A stretch of 64,000 nucleotides of DNA. Origin: Allomuricauda sp. ARW1Y1 (GTDB lineage Bacteria; Bacteroidota; Bacteroidia; Flavobacteriales; Flavobacteriaceae). The notes below the pieces were generated by a model that was not told where the DNA came from, made no database searches, and saw only the letters and a program-made list of their open reading frames with translations. Within the stretch, counting starts at the first letter, position 1. Each line of letters begins with the position of its first letter. This document shows positions 44,900-53,149 of this stretch, piece by piece. A program made the translations under genes and the position numbers. The stretch spans positions 372,001 through 436,000 of the forward strand of contig NZ_JACBZU010000002.1 in assembly GCF_013407935.1 (NCBI RefSeq). Reading direction: 5' to 3'.

Positions 44900-45715
44900 C
44901 TATTTTTTTAAGGCATCCACGGCCAATTTTACGGAGCCATATTGTTTGAGCGCTTTTTCGGCCTCTTCGTAGTTGAGACCCAACTCTTCCATGATGTAAC
45001 GCGTTCCTCGATCTACTAATTTGGTGTTGCTTAACTGCATGTTCACCATTTTGTTCCCTTTCACCCTACCAATGCGAATCATCAATCCTGTGGAAATCAT
45101 GTTGAGTACCAATTTTTGACTGGTACCGCTTTTCATTCGGGTACTTCCTGTTAAAAACTCCGGTCCCACGTTTACTTCGATGGGAATGGTTGCCGCATTC
45201 GCCAATGGTGAACCCGGATTATTGGTCATGCCCACTGTTAAAATCCCATGGGCATTGGCATCGGCAATTCCTCCCAAAACATAGGGAGTGGTGCCTGAAG
45301 CTGCAATTCCGACCAGAACATCATTTTCGTTTATCCCATATTCCAAAAGGTCCTTCCAAGCTTGCTCGGTATCATCTTCGGCAAACTCAACTGCCTTTCG
45401 TATCGCTTGGTCGCCTCCCGCAATAAGTCCGATTACCCTTTCATGGGGCATTCCAAATGTTGGTGGTATTTCAGAAGCATCCAATATGCCCAGCCTTCCA
45501 CTGGTTCCTGCGCCTATGTAAAATAACCTCCCCCCTTGCTCAAAACGCTTTGCCGTTTCATCGATTACCTTTGCGATTTGCGGAATTACCTTTTCCACGG
45601 CATCTGCTACTTTTTTATCCTCTTGGTTGATGTGGGTCACGATATCCAGCGCATCCATTTGTTCCAATCCATCATAATTGGAAGGTGCTTCGGTAATCCT
45701 TTTATGCTTGTCCAT
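44900..45715 (-). CDS. murQ: N-acetylmuramic acid 6-phosphate etherase
   Basis: 271 residues, SIS-domain fold. Key motifs: GRLFYIGAGTSGRLGILDASEIPPTFG region (phosphosugar binding, about 62-90, with the catalytic Glu), GIAASGTTPYVLGG and TGSTRMKSGTSQKLVLNM. It cleaves the lactyl ether of MurNAc-6-P to give GlcNAc-6-P and D-lactate in the cytoplasm. Typical MurQ is about 300 residues; this one is slightly short. It follows the DeoR-type gene after 8 nt (same operon), and its substrate is produced by AnmK at 53150. Confidence 0.95.
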   Translation of the reverse strand: MDKHKRITEAPSNYDGLEQMDALDIVTHINQEDKKVADAVEKVIPQIAKVIDETAKRFEQGGRLFYIGAGTSGRLGILDASEIPPTFGMPHERVIGLIAGGDQAIRKAVEFAEDDTEQAWKDLLEYGINENDVLVGIAASGTTPYVLGGIADANAHGILTVGMTNNPGSPLANAATIPIEVNVGPEFLTGSTRMKSGTSQKLVLNMISTGLMIRIGRVKGNKMVNMQLSNTKLVDRGTRYIMEELGLNYEEAEKALKQYGSVKLAVDALKK

Positions 45716-45723
45716 TACAATAT

Positions 45724-46494
45724 TTAGAGTATTTGTGTGTTCAGGTTTTTAAAGGCATCAAGTTTGTTATCCCATGGCTCCAGTTCCGTAATCATGGTAT
45801 TGATCACATTCAAACTGCACGTCTTGAATCGATGCTGCGAATTCAATTTTTCGGAGATGCACAATAGCACTGCTTTCTTGGAGGCATTGATGACCGCCTT
45901 CTTGGTCTGTACCACATCCCAGTCAAACTCGGTGAGCCCAAATTCGGTATCCACATAGCCCGTACCGATAAAACTATAATCCACCTTTATTTCGGAAAGG
46001 GCATGAATGGCACTGGGTCCCATGGCAATCTGCGAATCGCGCGACAAGGTACCACCAATAAAGATGGTCTCCACATTCGGTTTGCGAAGCAATTCCATGG
46101 CTACAGGAAGACTAAGCGTAAAGCAGGTCAGTTTCAGATTTACAGGCAATAATTTGGCCATTTCCAAACAGGTGGTTCCTCCATCAATCAAAATAACGCT
46201 ATTGTTGCGTAGCAAGGCAATCGCTTTTTTGGCGATGGCAACCTTCTTGTCCAAGGCATATACATTGTTCCTTTGGGGACTATGGTTGGAAAAGCCTAGG
46301 GAAACCGCTCCCCCATGCACCTTAACCAATAGGTTTTCCTCATCCAGTTCCTTCACGTCCCTTCTAACAGTATCCACCGAAACGTTGAGTTTATCGGCCA
46401 AATCGGCCAGTAAAACTTTATTATGGAGCTCTACCTCGTTCAGTATGGCGTGTTGTCTTTCTTCTTTCAGCATGGGATTGATGTTTTCATCCAA
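45724..46494 (-). CDS. DeoR/GlpR family transcriptional regulator
   Basis: 256 residues. The N-terminal winged helix is RQHAILNEVELHNKVLLADL, followed by LNVSVDTVRRDVKELDEENLL. The C-terminal sugar-phosphate sensor domain contains VILIDGGTTCLEMAKLL and ETIFIGGTLSRDSQ. It probably senses an amino-sugar phosphate and represses both murQ (cotranscribed) and the divergent nagB-fusion gene through the phased TGCAA boxes at 46564-46607. Met8 is an alternative start. Confidence 0.92.
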   Translation of the reverse strand: MDENINPMLKEERQHAILNEVELHNKVLLADLADKLNVSVDTVRRDVKELDEENLLVKVHGGAVSLGFSNHSPQRNNVYALDKKVAIAKKAIALLRNNSVILIDGGTTCLEMAKLLPVNLKLTCFTLSLPVAMELLRKPNVETIFIGGTLSRDSQIAMGPSAIHALSEIKVDYSFIGTGYVDTEFGLTEFDWDVVQTKKAVINASKKAVLLCISEKLNSQHRFKTCSLNVINTMITELEPWDNKLDAFKNLNTQIL

Positions 46495-46563
46495 AAATCA
46501 AAAGTAAAAACAATTGCAGAAAACAAGCTGTATGTAAACAGAATGTTATTTCTTGCCCAAAAC

Positions 46564-46607
46564 TGCAATTAAATGCAAATATATTGCAAATTATTGCAAG
46601 TATTTGC
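46564..46607. promoter_or_regulatory. Five helically phased TGCAA-type boxes (probable DeoR operator)
   Basis: TGCAA begins at 46564, 46574, 46585 and 46595, and TTTGC follows at 46603-46607. The spacing is 10 or 11 bp, so all boxes face the same side of the helix. They lie between the divergent DeoR-murQ and nagB-fusion genes, just upstream of a TATATTTG -7 element. A further TTGCAG is at 46514-46519. Tandem direct boxes are typical of DeoR-family sites. Confidence 0.65.
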
Positions 46608-46617
46608 TTTTTTAGTC

Positions 46618-46625
46618 TATATTTG
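46618..46625 (+). promoter_or_regulatory. -7 element of the nagB-fusion promoter
   Basis: TATATTTG matches TAnnTTTG. TTG at 46594-46596, inside the operator array, could be the -33 with a 21-bp spacer. The start codon is 32 nt downstream. Confidence 0.5.
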
Positions 46626-46656
46626 TCCTGTAAAACTGGTAAAAAGCAAATTAAAC

Positions 46657-48594
46657 ATGCAAGAATTAGCCAACAATCCCATCAAACGAGAACCTTTGGA
46701 TGCCGAAATCGTCAAGTTCGAAAAAATCAACACCCACATTTATCAAGATTCGCAAAGTGCATCCTGGTATGTGGCCAACGAAATTGCCAGCTTGATCGAG
46801 CAAAAACAAGAGCAAGGGCAAAAAGCGGTTCTTGGTCTCGCTACGGGATCTACACCAACAAAGGTGTACGACTATTTGGTGCAATTCCACAAAGAGGGCA
46901 GACTGAGCTTTAAAAATGTGGTCACCTTCAATTTGGATGAATATTTCCCCATGGAGCCCGACTCCATTCATAGCTATGTTCGTTTTATGAACGAGCATCT
47001 GTTCGACCATATCGATATTGAACCTCACAATGTGCATATTCCAGATGGTAGCTTGCCCAAGGAAGAGATTCGAAAATATTGTTTGGATTATGAGGAAAAA
47101 ATCAAAAATGTGGGCGGCATTGATATTCAAGTTTTAGGTATCGGCCGAACCGGACACATCGGTTTCAACGAGCCTGGTTCTTCCCTCAATTCCAAAACGC
47201 GTTTGGTTCGTTTGGACCGTGTGACCCGTTTGGATGCGGCAAGTGATTTCTTTGGTGAGGAAAACGTACCGCGCCGTGCCATCACCATGGGTGTCGGCAC
47301 TATTATGGATGCCAAAAGAATCATCATCATGGCATGGGGCGAAGGCAAGGCACCCATAGTTCAACAAGCTGTGGAAGGGGAAATAAAGGAATCTGTTCCT
47401 GCGACATTCTTGCAGCATCACACTAATTGTGACTTTGTACTGGATGATGCCGCTTCTTCTTACCTGACCAGGGTCAAGACCCCGTGGTTGGTGAGCGAAT
47501 GTGATTGGGATGAAAAACTCATCAAGACCGCCTCCATCTGGCTGTCCGAAAAATTGAACAAGGCCCTTTTAAAATTGACCAACGAGGACTACAACGAACA
47601 TGGTATGGGTAACCTTATTGCCGAAGTTGGGTCCGCTGAACAGATCAACCTTTCCGTTTTTAACCAATTACAACGAACCATTACTGGCTGGCCGGGCGGA
47701 AAACCGAATGCTGATGACAGTCAAAGGCCGGAGCGAGCGCAACCTCATCCCAAAACATCCTTGATCTTTAGTCCGCACCCCGATGACGATGTGATTTCCA
47801 TGGGAGGCACCTTGTTGCGATTGGTGGACCAAGGACATCATGTGCACGTGGCCTACCAAACCTCGGGAAACATTGCCGTTTTTGATGATGAGGTCATCCG
47901 TTTTCTGGATTTTGCCACCGATGTGCAAAAAGACAACAAAGAACTGCAGAAAAAGTTCAAGGAAGTGCGAAAGTTCTTGGCCAATAAAAAGCCTGGGGAG
48001 CTAGATAGTCCTGAGGTACAGCAGTTCAAAGGGCTCATCCGAAAAGGGGAAGCCTTAGCTGCCTGCCGATACTGCGGGGTACCCGAGGAGAATGCCCACT
48101 TCCAGAACCTTCCTTTTTATGAAACCGGAGCGGTACGTAAAAAACCACTTTCCGAGGAAGATGTGCAAATCACCTACGACCTCTTACAGAAACTCAAGCC
48201 ACACCAAATATTTGCGGCAGGCGACCTTTCCGACCCCCATGGCACTCACCGAGTTTGCTTGGACGTTATCTACAAAGCCATACAGCGACTGGTTGACGAA
48301 GGCTCCGATTGGATCAGAAACTGCTACGTTTGGCTCTACCGTGGAGCTTGGCAAGAATGGGATATTGCAGATATGGAAATGGCGGTACCCATCGGTCCTA
48401 AGGATATGACCCGAAAGATCAACGCCATTTTTAAGCACCAGTCCCAAAAGGATAGTGCCATGTTCCCCGGAAACGACAAAAGGGAATTCTGGCAAAGGGC
48501 GGAGCAAAGGAACAAGGAAACTGCAAACCGCTACAATCAACTGGGTATGGCCGAATATGAAGCCATGGAAGGTTTTGTGCGCTATCGTTTTTAA
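46657..48594 (+). CDS. nagB: Glucosamine-6-phosphate deaminase fused to a LmbE/PIG-L deacetylase-like domain
   Basis: 645 residues from ATG 46657; an upstream ATG would place the start in the promoter. Domain 1 (about 25-290) is NagB-like: GLATGSTPTKVYD, VTFNLDEYF (Asp94) and GIGRTGHIGFNEP (His167, Glu172). The position of E. coli Asp141 is Thr165 here. Domain 2 (about 365-620) is LmbE-like: SPHPDDDVISMGG (374-386) with the zinc-binding HPDD, and DLSDPHGTHRVC with the second His pair. This two-domain form is common in Bacteroidota. The deaminase half converts GlcN-6-P to fructose-6-P and ammonia; the second half could be the deacetylase that supplies it (inference). Confidence 0.92.
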   Translation: MQELANNPIKREPLDAEIVKFEKINTHIYQDSQSASWYVANEIASLIEQKQEQGQKAVLGLATGSTPTKVYDYLVQFHKEGRLSFKNVVTFNLDEYFPMEPDSIHSYVRFMNEHLFDHIDIEPHNVHIPDGSLPKEEIRKYCLDYEEKIKNVGGIDIQVLGIGRTGHIGFNEPGSSLNSKTRLVRLDRVTRLDAASDFFGEENVPRRAITMGVGTIMDAKRIIIMAWGEGKAPIVQQAVEGEIKESVPATFLQHHTNCDFVLDDAASSYLTRVKTPWLVSECDWDEKLIKTASIWLSEKLNKALLKLTNEDYNEHGMGNLIAEVGSAEQINLSVFNQLQRTITGWPGGKPNADDSQRPERAQPHPKTSLIFSPHPDDDVISMGGTLLRLVDQGHHVHVAYQTSGNIAVFDDEVIRFLDFATDVQKDNKELQKKFKEVRKFLANKKPGELDSPEVQQFKGLIRKGEALAACRYCGVPEENAHFQNLPFYETGAVRKKPLSEEDVQITYDLLQKLKPHQIFAAGDLSDPHGTHRVCLDVIYKAIQRLVDEGSDWIRNCYVWLYRGAWQEWDIADMEMAVPIGPKDMTRKINAIFKHQSQKDSAMFPGNDKREFWQRAEQRNKETANRYNQLGMAEYEAMEGFVRYRF

Positions 48595-48637
48595 AATAAC
48601 ACTCTTTTAAGTTGTTAGTTGTTTAATTTAATCTAGC

Positions 48638-48681
48638 AAAAAGGCCTACATTTAATGCACAAGTAGGCCTTTTACTTTTTT
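48638..48681 (+). terminator. Terminator-like hairpin directly before the GHL10-type gene
   Basis: AAAAAGGCCTAC (48638-48649) pairs with GTAGGCCTTTT (48663-48673) around a 13-nt loop, followed by ACTTTTTT. The T-run ends only 2-3 nt before the ATG at 48684. It ends the nagB-fusion transcript or acts as an attenuator for the downstream genes. Confidence 0.8.
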
Positions 48682-48683
48682 CA

Positions 48684-50192
48684 ATGCATCGATTTTTAAC
48701 TATAATTCCCATACTCTTTCTCTTATCCTGTGCAACGACCAAACCACCCAAACAAGAATTTAGGGGCGTTTGGGTCGCCACCGTGGCCAACATCGATTGG
48801 CCCAAACATCCTGAAGATGAAGTCGCCAAAAAAAAGAAGGACTTTATCGATATTTTGGAATTCTATCAAAATTTGAATTTCAATGCTGCCATAGTTCAAG
48901 TACGAACTGCCGGGGATGCACTTTACCCTACTGCTTTGGCCCCTTGGTCCAGATACCTCTCAGGTACCGAGGGTGAAGCCCCGAAGGGATTTGACAAACC
49001 ACTGGAATGGATGATTTCGGAAACCCACAAAAGGGGCATGGAATTTCACGCATGGCTCAATCCCTACCGTGCCACCGTAAGTCTTAATACTTCCACCTTA
49101 TCGGAAACCCATGATTACTTTCAACACCCCGATTGGATTGTTACCTACGGTAACAAAAACTATTATAATCCGGGACTTCCCGAAGTCAGGGAAAAATTCA
49201 ACGCCATTATAGAGGAACTCGTCACCAATTACGAAGTGGACGCCATCCATTTTGATGACTATTTCTATCCCTATAAAGTGGAAGGCGAAACTTTCGATGA
49301 TGCCGAAGCCTACTCCACCTATGCGCCAACGGGTCAATCCTTAGAAGATTGGCGACGTAGCAATGTGGATTCACTGGTAAAAAGCGTCCATAACACCATC
49401 AAAAAACACAAACCTTGGGTACAGTTCGGAATAAGCCCGTTTGGGGTGTGGAAAAACCGGGATACGGACCCAAGGGGTTCCGACACCAAAGCTGGACAAA
49501 CCACCTACGAAGACCTTTATGCCGACCCTATTTTATGGGTTCAACAAGGCTGGTTGGACTATTTGGCCCCACAAGTGTATTGGAGCATGGACTATCCTGT
49601 GGCCTCTCACAAGGTTATTGCCAAATGGTGGGCGGAGCATGCTCCCAACACCCATTTGTACATAGGCAATGGTGCTTACAAGATCAAAAATAATCCAGAC
49701 AGAGCTTGGGACAGAAAACGGGAGATACCCCAACAGCTCAACTTTGCCCGAAATTTGGAAAACATTGACGGAAATATCTTTTTCAGTGCCAAATCCTTGA
49801 TGGGCAATCACGAAAAGATAACTCGGAAATTGCAGAGGAAGTTATATCCGCTTCCATCCGAAACCCCCGGTCCATTGAATAAGGTGGTTCGACAGCTACA
49901 ACTCCCTGCCATATCCTCCACAGAATTGAAGAATGGGACCTTGGAGATCTGCATCCGTCACGTGGATAATATTCCCCGATTTTTGAATCTGTACAAATCA
50001 GGTAAGGAAGGTCCTCAACTCATTGGAAAGCAATATCTTTCTGAGAGTGCTATCGAAGGTTGCTATGTGTTTGATTTGGAAAAAAAGCATCTTCGAAAAG
50101 AAATAATGATTGGAGTAAGCGATGCCTATGGCAATCAAAGTGGTTTACAAACCGTACCAATGAACCAAAACCAAATCAATACCAAAAACTAA
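48684..50192 (+). CDS. GHL10/DUF187-type glycoside hydrolase-like lipoprotein
   Basis: 502 residues. Lipobox FLLSCATT gives Cys16. The catalytic-barrel part (about 28-370) carries the family marks EFRGVWVATVANIDWP, FNAAIVQVRTAGDALYP, GMEFHAWLNPYR, DAIHFDDYFYPY and WVQFGISPFGVW. The family (GHL10/DUF187, YngK-like) is thought to act on glycans, and a peptidoglycan-derived substrate is likely from the locus. The last 100 residues are a beta-domain. It is the first of four genes running towards AnmK, with a terminator-like hairpin immediately upstream. Confidence 0.88.
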   Translation: MHRFLTIIPILFLLSCATTKPPKQEFRGVWVATVANIDWPKHPEDEVAKKKKDFIDILEFYQNLNFNAAIVQVRTAGDALYPTALAPWSRYLSGTEGEAPKGFDKPLEWMISETHKRGMEFHAWLNPYRATVSLNTSTLSETHDYFQHPDWIVTYGNKNYYNPGLPEVREKFNAIIEELVTNYEVDAIHFDDYFYPYKVEGETFDDAEAYSTYAPTGQSLEDWRRSNVDSLVKSVHNTIKKHKPWVQFGISPFGVWKNRDTDPRGSDTKAGQTTYEDLYADPILWVQQGWLDYLAPQVYWSMDYPVASHKVIAKWWAEHAPNTHLYIGNGAYKIKNNPDRAWDRKREIPQQLNFARNLENIDGNIFFSAKSLMGNHEKITRKLQRKLYPLPSETPGPLNKVVRQLQLPAISSTELKNGTLEICIRHVDNIPRFLNLYKSGKEGPQLIGKQYLSESAIEGCYVFDLEKKHLRKEIMIGVSDAYGNQSGLQTVPMNQNQINTKN

Positions 50193-50246
50193 GGTGACAC
50201 CCAACGTACATAAAAATTTATATCGCAACCTAAAAAAACAAACAAA

Positions 50247-51527
50247 GTGAATGTAGCGCCAAAAGACAAAAACGCCTGGTTATGGATACCGTTCCTCTAT
50301 TTCACCCAAGGCATACCCTACATTTTAGTGGTTACGGTCTCCGTGATCATGTACAAACGCTTAGGTATTGGTAATGCAGAAATCGGACTCTACACGAGTT
50401 GGCTATACCTCCCATGGGTGATTAAACCCTTGTGGAGCCCACTTGTGGATCTGAACGGTACCAAACGAAAATGGTTTTTGGGGATGCAGTTGCTCATTTC
50501 CTTTGCTTTTTTGGGCATTGGTCTCTTTTTGTCTTCCAACTCGTTCTTTATCATCACATTGGCCTTCTTCTGGATGGCTGCCTTCGCCTCGGCCACCAAC
50601 GATATTGCCTCCGATGGCTATTACATGATCGGTCTCACGCAGAAAAAACAATCCTTCTTTATTGGACTGAGAAGCACATTTTACCGATTGGCCATGGTCA
50701 CAGGGCAAGGATTGCTAGTGATTTTTGCCGGCTTCTTGGAAAATCAGTATGGTGACAATACCAAGGCGTGGTCCGTAACCATGATTACCGCTTCAGTACT
50801 CATGATAGGGTTGACCGTTGCCAATTTTTTATCCGCACCTAAGTTTGAAGCATCCACAACTACATCATCGGAAAAACCAGCAGGTTTCTTTCAAGTTTTT
50901 GCCAGTTTTTTCAAGAAACACCAAATCGGTGTCGCTTTGCTGTTCATTCTCACTTATCGATTGGGCGAGTCACAATTGGTAAAGATGGCATCCCCTTTTC
51001 TGTTGGATGAATTGGAGGTAGGCGGACTGGCCTACTCCACCGAAGCGGTAGGAACCATTTACGGCACGGTGGGCGTAATCATGCTATCCCTAGGCGGTAT
51101 CCTAGGTGGAATTTTGATATCGAGAGACGGTTTAAAAAAGTGGATGCTCCCGATGCTGCTGTCCTTAAATCTGCCCAATGCGCTCTATGCACTTTTGGCC
51201 ATCACCCAAACCACCAGCATATATGCAGTTGTGGGTACCGTGGTACTAGAACAGTTTGGCTATGGGTTTGGTTTTGCTGCCTTTTTGATGTATCTCATTT
51301 ATGTGGCCGAAGGAGCCTCAAAAACATCGCACTACGCTATCGCCACCGGCTTCATGGCCTTGGGGATGATGCTTCCGGGAATGTTGAGCGGGTATATTCA
51401 GGAATGGCTGGGATACGACGGCTTCTTCATTTGGGTGGTGGTCGCAGCGCTCCCTGCATTCCTTGTGCTCCGTTATCTGAAATATCCCGCAGATTACGGT
51501 AAAAAAACAGTAGAATCCAATGAATAA
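50247..51527 (+). CDS. AmpG-like MFS permease (probable muropeptide importer)
   Basis: 426 residues with about 12 membrane helices. The opening IPFLYFTQGIPYILVVTVSV and LGIGNAEIGLYTSWLYLPWV, then KPLWSPLVDLNG, match the AmpG subgroup. The start is GTG at 50247; the nearby ATG at 50251 is out of frame and meets a stop at once. It would import GlcNAc-anhydro-MurNAc peptides across the inner membrane. The gene lies between the GHL10-type gene (54 bp) and the NagZ-like gene (8-bp overlap), which supports a recycling role. Confidence 0.88.
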   Translation: MNVAPKDKNAWLWIPFLYFTQGIPYILVVTVSVIMYKRLGIGNAEIGLYTSWLYLPWVIKPLWSPLVDLNGTKRKWFLGMQLLISFAFLGIGLFLSSNSFFIITLAFFWMAAFASATNDIASDGYYMIGLTQKKQSFFIGLRSTFYRLAMVTGQGLLVIFAGFLENQYGDNTKAWSVTMITASVLMIGLTVANFLSAPKFEASTTTSSEKPAGFFQVFASFFKKHQIGVALLFILTYRLGESQLVKMASPFLLDELEVGGLAYSTEAVGTIYGTVGVIMLSLGGILGGILISRDGLKKWMLPMLLSLNLPNALYALLAITQTTSIYAVVGTVVLEQFGYGFGFAAFLMYLIYVAEGASKTSHYAIATGFMALGMMLPGMLSGYIQEWLGYDGFFIWVVVAALPAFLVLRYLKYPADYGKKTVESNE

Positions 51528-53106
51528 AACGACTCAACCTTTTAGACTTCCGAAGGAACCTTTGACCTTGAAACAAAAGGTGGGACAGTTGTTCATGCCA
51601 GCCGCATTCATCAACGATACCGAAGCCGAAGTACAAAAAATGGAACAGCTTATCCGTGAACAGCACGTAGGTTCCATTTGTTTCTTTCATAGTCGGGCCA
51701 GTGCGGCCACCAATTTTGAAGGGAAAAAAGCCATTGTGCACAACGAGAAGAGCTACGACAGACTCTTGGACCTTATTGAACGGTATCAAAAAGCCGCGAC
51801 CATTCCTTTGCTGATTGCAATCGATGCCGAATGGGGGCTGGCCATGCGCATTGAAAATACGCCGCAATACCCATACGCGATCACCCTTGGGGCACTTACC
51901 GATCGAGGCGAGCTTATCCATCAAGTTGGAAAAGCTATTGGGAATGACTGCAAAAAGGCAGGAATCCAATGGAATCTGGCTCCTGTTGTGGACATCAACA
52001 TCAATCCAGAAAATCCGGTCATCGGTTATCGGTCTTTTGGGGACGACAGGGAAAGTGTAGTTGAGAAAGCCAGGGCTTTCTTAAAAGGTATGCAAGACAG
52101 TGGAACCTTAAACTCCGTTAAACATTTTCCAGGGCATGGCGATACCGCAACGGACTCCCATTTAGGACTTCCAGTAATCGATAAATCTTTGGACGAATTA
52201 TTTGAGAACGAACTGTATCCTTTCAAAAAACTCATTGATATGGGGGTTGACTCGGTTATGGTAGGCCATTTGCTTTTGCCCCAATTGGATGCCGAGAACC
52301 CTTCCACCACCTCATCAAAAATAATTACGGAATTGCTCAGAGAGCAACTGGGCTTTAAGGGTGTTGTCATTTCAGATGCGTTGAACATGCATGCCGTTTC
52401 CAAAAAATTCCCCAAAAAAGGAACATTGGAGAAAGCGGCTTTTGATGCCGGGATGGATGTGCTATGTTTTAGCGAACATGTAAAGGAAGGTGTGGATGCC
52501 ATCCTTTCCAGTGCTTCGGAGCAACGCATTCAAGAGAGTTTTGATAGGGTCTGGAAGCTAAAAGAAAAAATGTTTTCCCAAGAAAGAGAATCCAAAGAAA
52601 TGGATACTATTTCGTGTTCTGAATTGAACCATACCATAGCAGAAAATACCATCACGGAACTGTATGGAGACAAAGTCATGGCTGACCACATTAAATCGTC
52701 CGGATTTTTGAGCGTTTCTGTGTCTTTTGACAAGAAAAACTGGTTTGCCGAAGAGATTTCGATACACTTTGGTTCAAAAACGGTTGATTTGGATACCGCT
52801 TTGCAGTCCAATCAGCAGAATGTCGTAGTAAGCTTATTTCCGCCTGCGGTAAAACCTAAAAATAAGTTTGGGATGGACGAAAAAACCGTGGATTCCCTTC
52901 AAAAACTTCTTCAGAAAAAGAATGTGTTGCTGTACCTGTTCGGCAATCCATATGTACTGGATATTTTAGAGTTGCCGCCCCACGCCAATGTGGTTTTGGC
53001 GTATCAAGATTTTGAAGCGTTCCAAAAGGTCGCTTTCGCCCATTTCTCCGGAAAAATCAAGCCAAAAGGACAGCTTCCCATTCAACTAAAAACTTTTCGA
53101 CCATGA
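51520..53106 (+). CDS. nagZ: GH3 beta-N-acetylglucosaminidase (NagZ-like)
   Basis: 528 residues. The GH3 barrel shows the NagZ hallmark KHFPGHGDTATDSH (201-214; His207/Asp209 and His213 include the acid/base dyad) and nucleophile Asp286 in GVVISDALNMH. A second domain extends beyond about 370, making it longer than the single-domain Gram-negative NagZ (about 340). There is no signal peptide, so it acts in the cytoplasm, cleaving GlcNAc from anhydro-muropeptides. It overlaps the permease gene by 8 bp and precedes AnmK by 43 bp. Confidence 0.92.
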   Translation: MNKTTQPFRLPKEPLTLKQKVGQLFMPAAFINDTEAEVQKMEQLIREQHVGSICFFHSRASAATNFEGKKAIVHNEKSYDRLLDLIERYQKAATIPLLIAIDAEWGLAMRIENTPQYPYAITLGALTDRGELIHQVGKAIGNDCKKAGIQWNLAPVVDININPENPVIGYRSFGDDRESVVEKARAFLKGMQDSGTLNSVKHFPGHGDTATDSHLGLPVIDKSLDELFENELYPFKKLIDMGVDSVMVGHLLLPQLDAENPSTTSSKIITELLREQLGFKGVVISDALNMHAVSKKFPKKGTLEKAAFDAGMDVLCFSEHVKEGVDAILSSASEQRIQESFDRVWKLKEKMFSQERESKEMDTISCSELNHTIAENTITELYGDKVMADHIKSSGFLSVSVSFDKKNWFAEEISIHFGSKTVDLDTALQSNQQNVVVSLFPPAVKPKNKFGMDEKTVDSLQKLLQKKNVLLYLFGNPYVLDILELPPHANVVLAYQDFEAFQKVAFAHFSGKIKPKGQLPIQLKTFRP

Positions 53107-53149
53107 GCCCACAATTTGTTATTTTTAATAGTCTCAAAAAGTATCGGGT

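Noticed and set aside
46573..46656. Upstream start for the NagB fusion
   Set aside because: It would translate the operator boxes and the TATATTTG promoter element.
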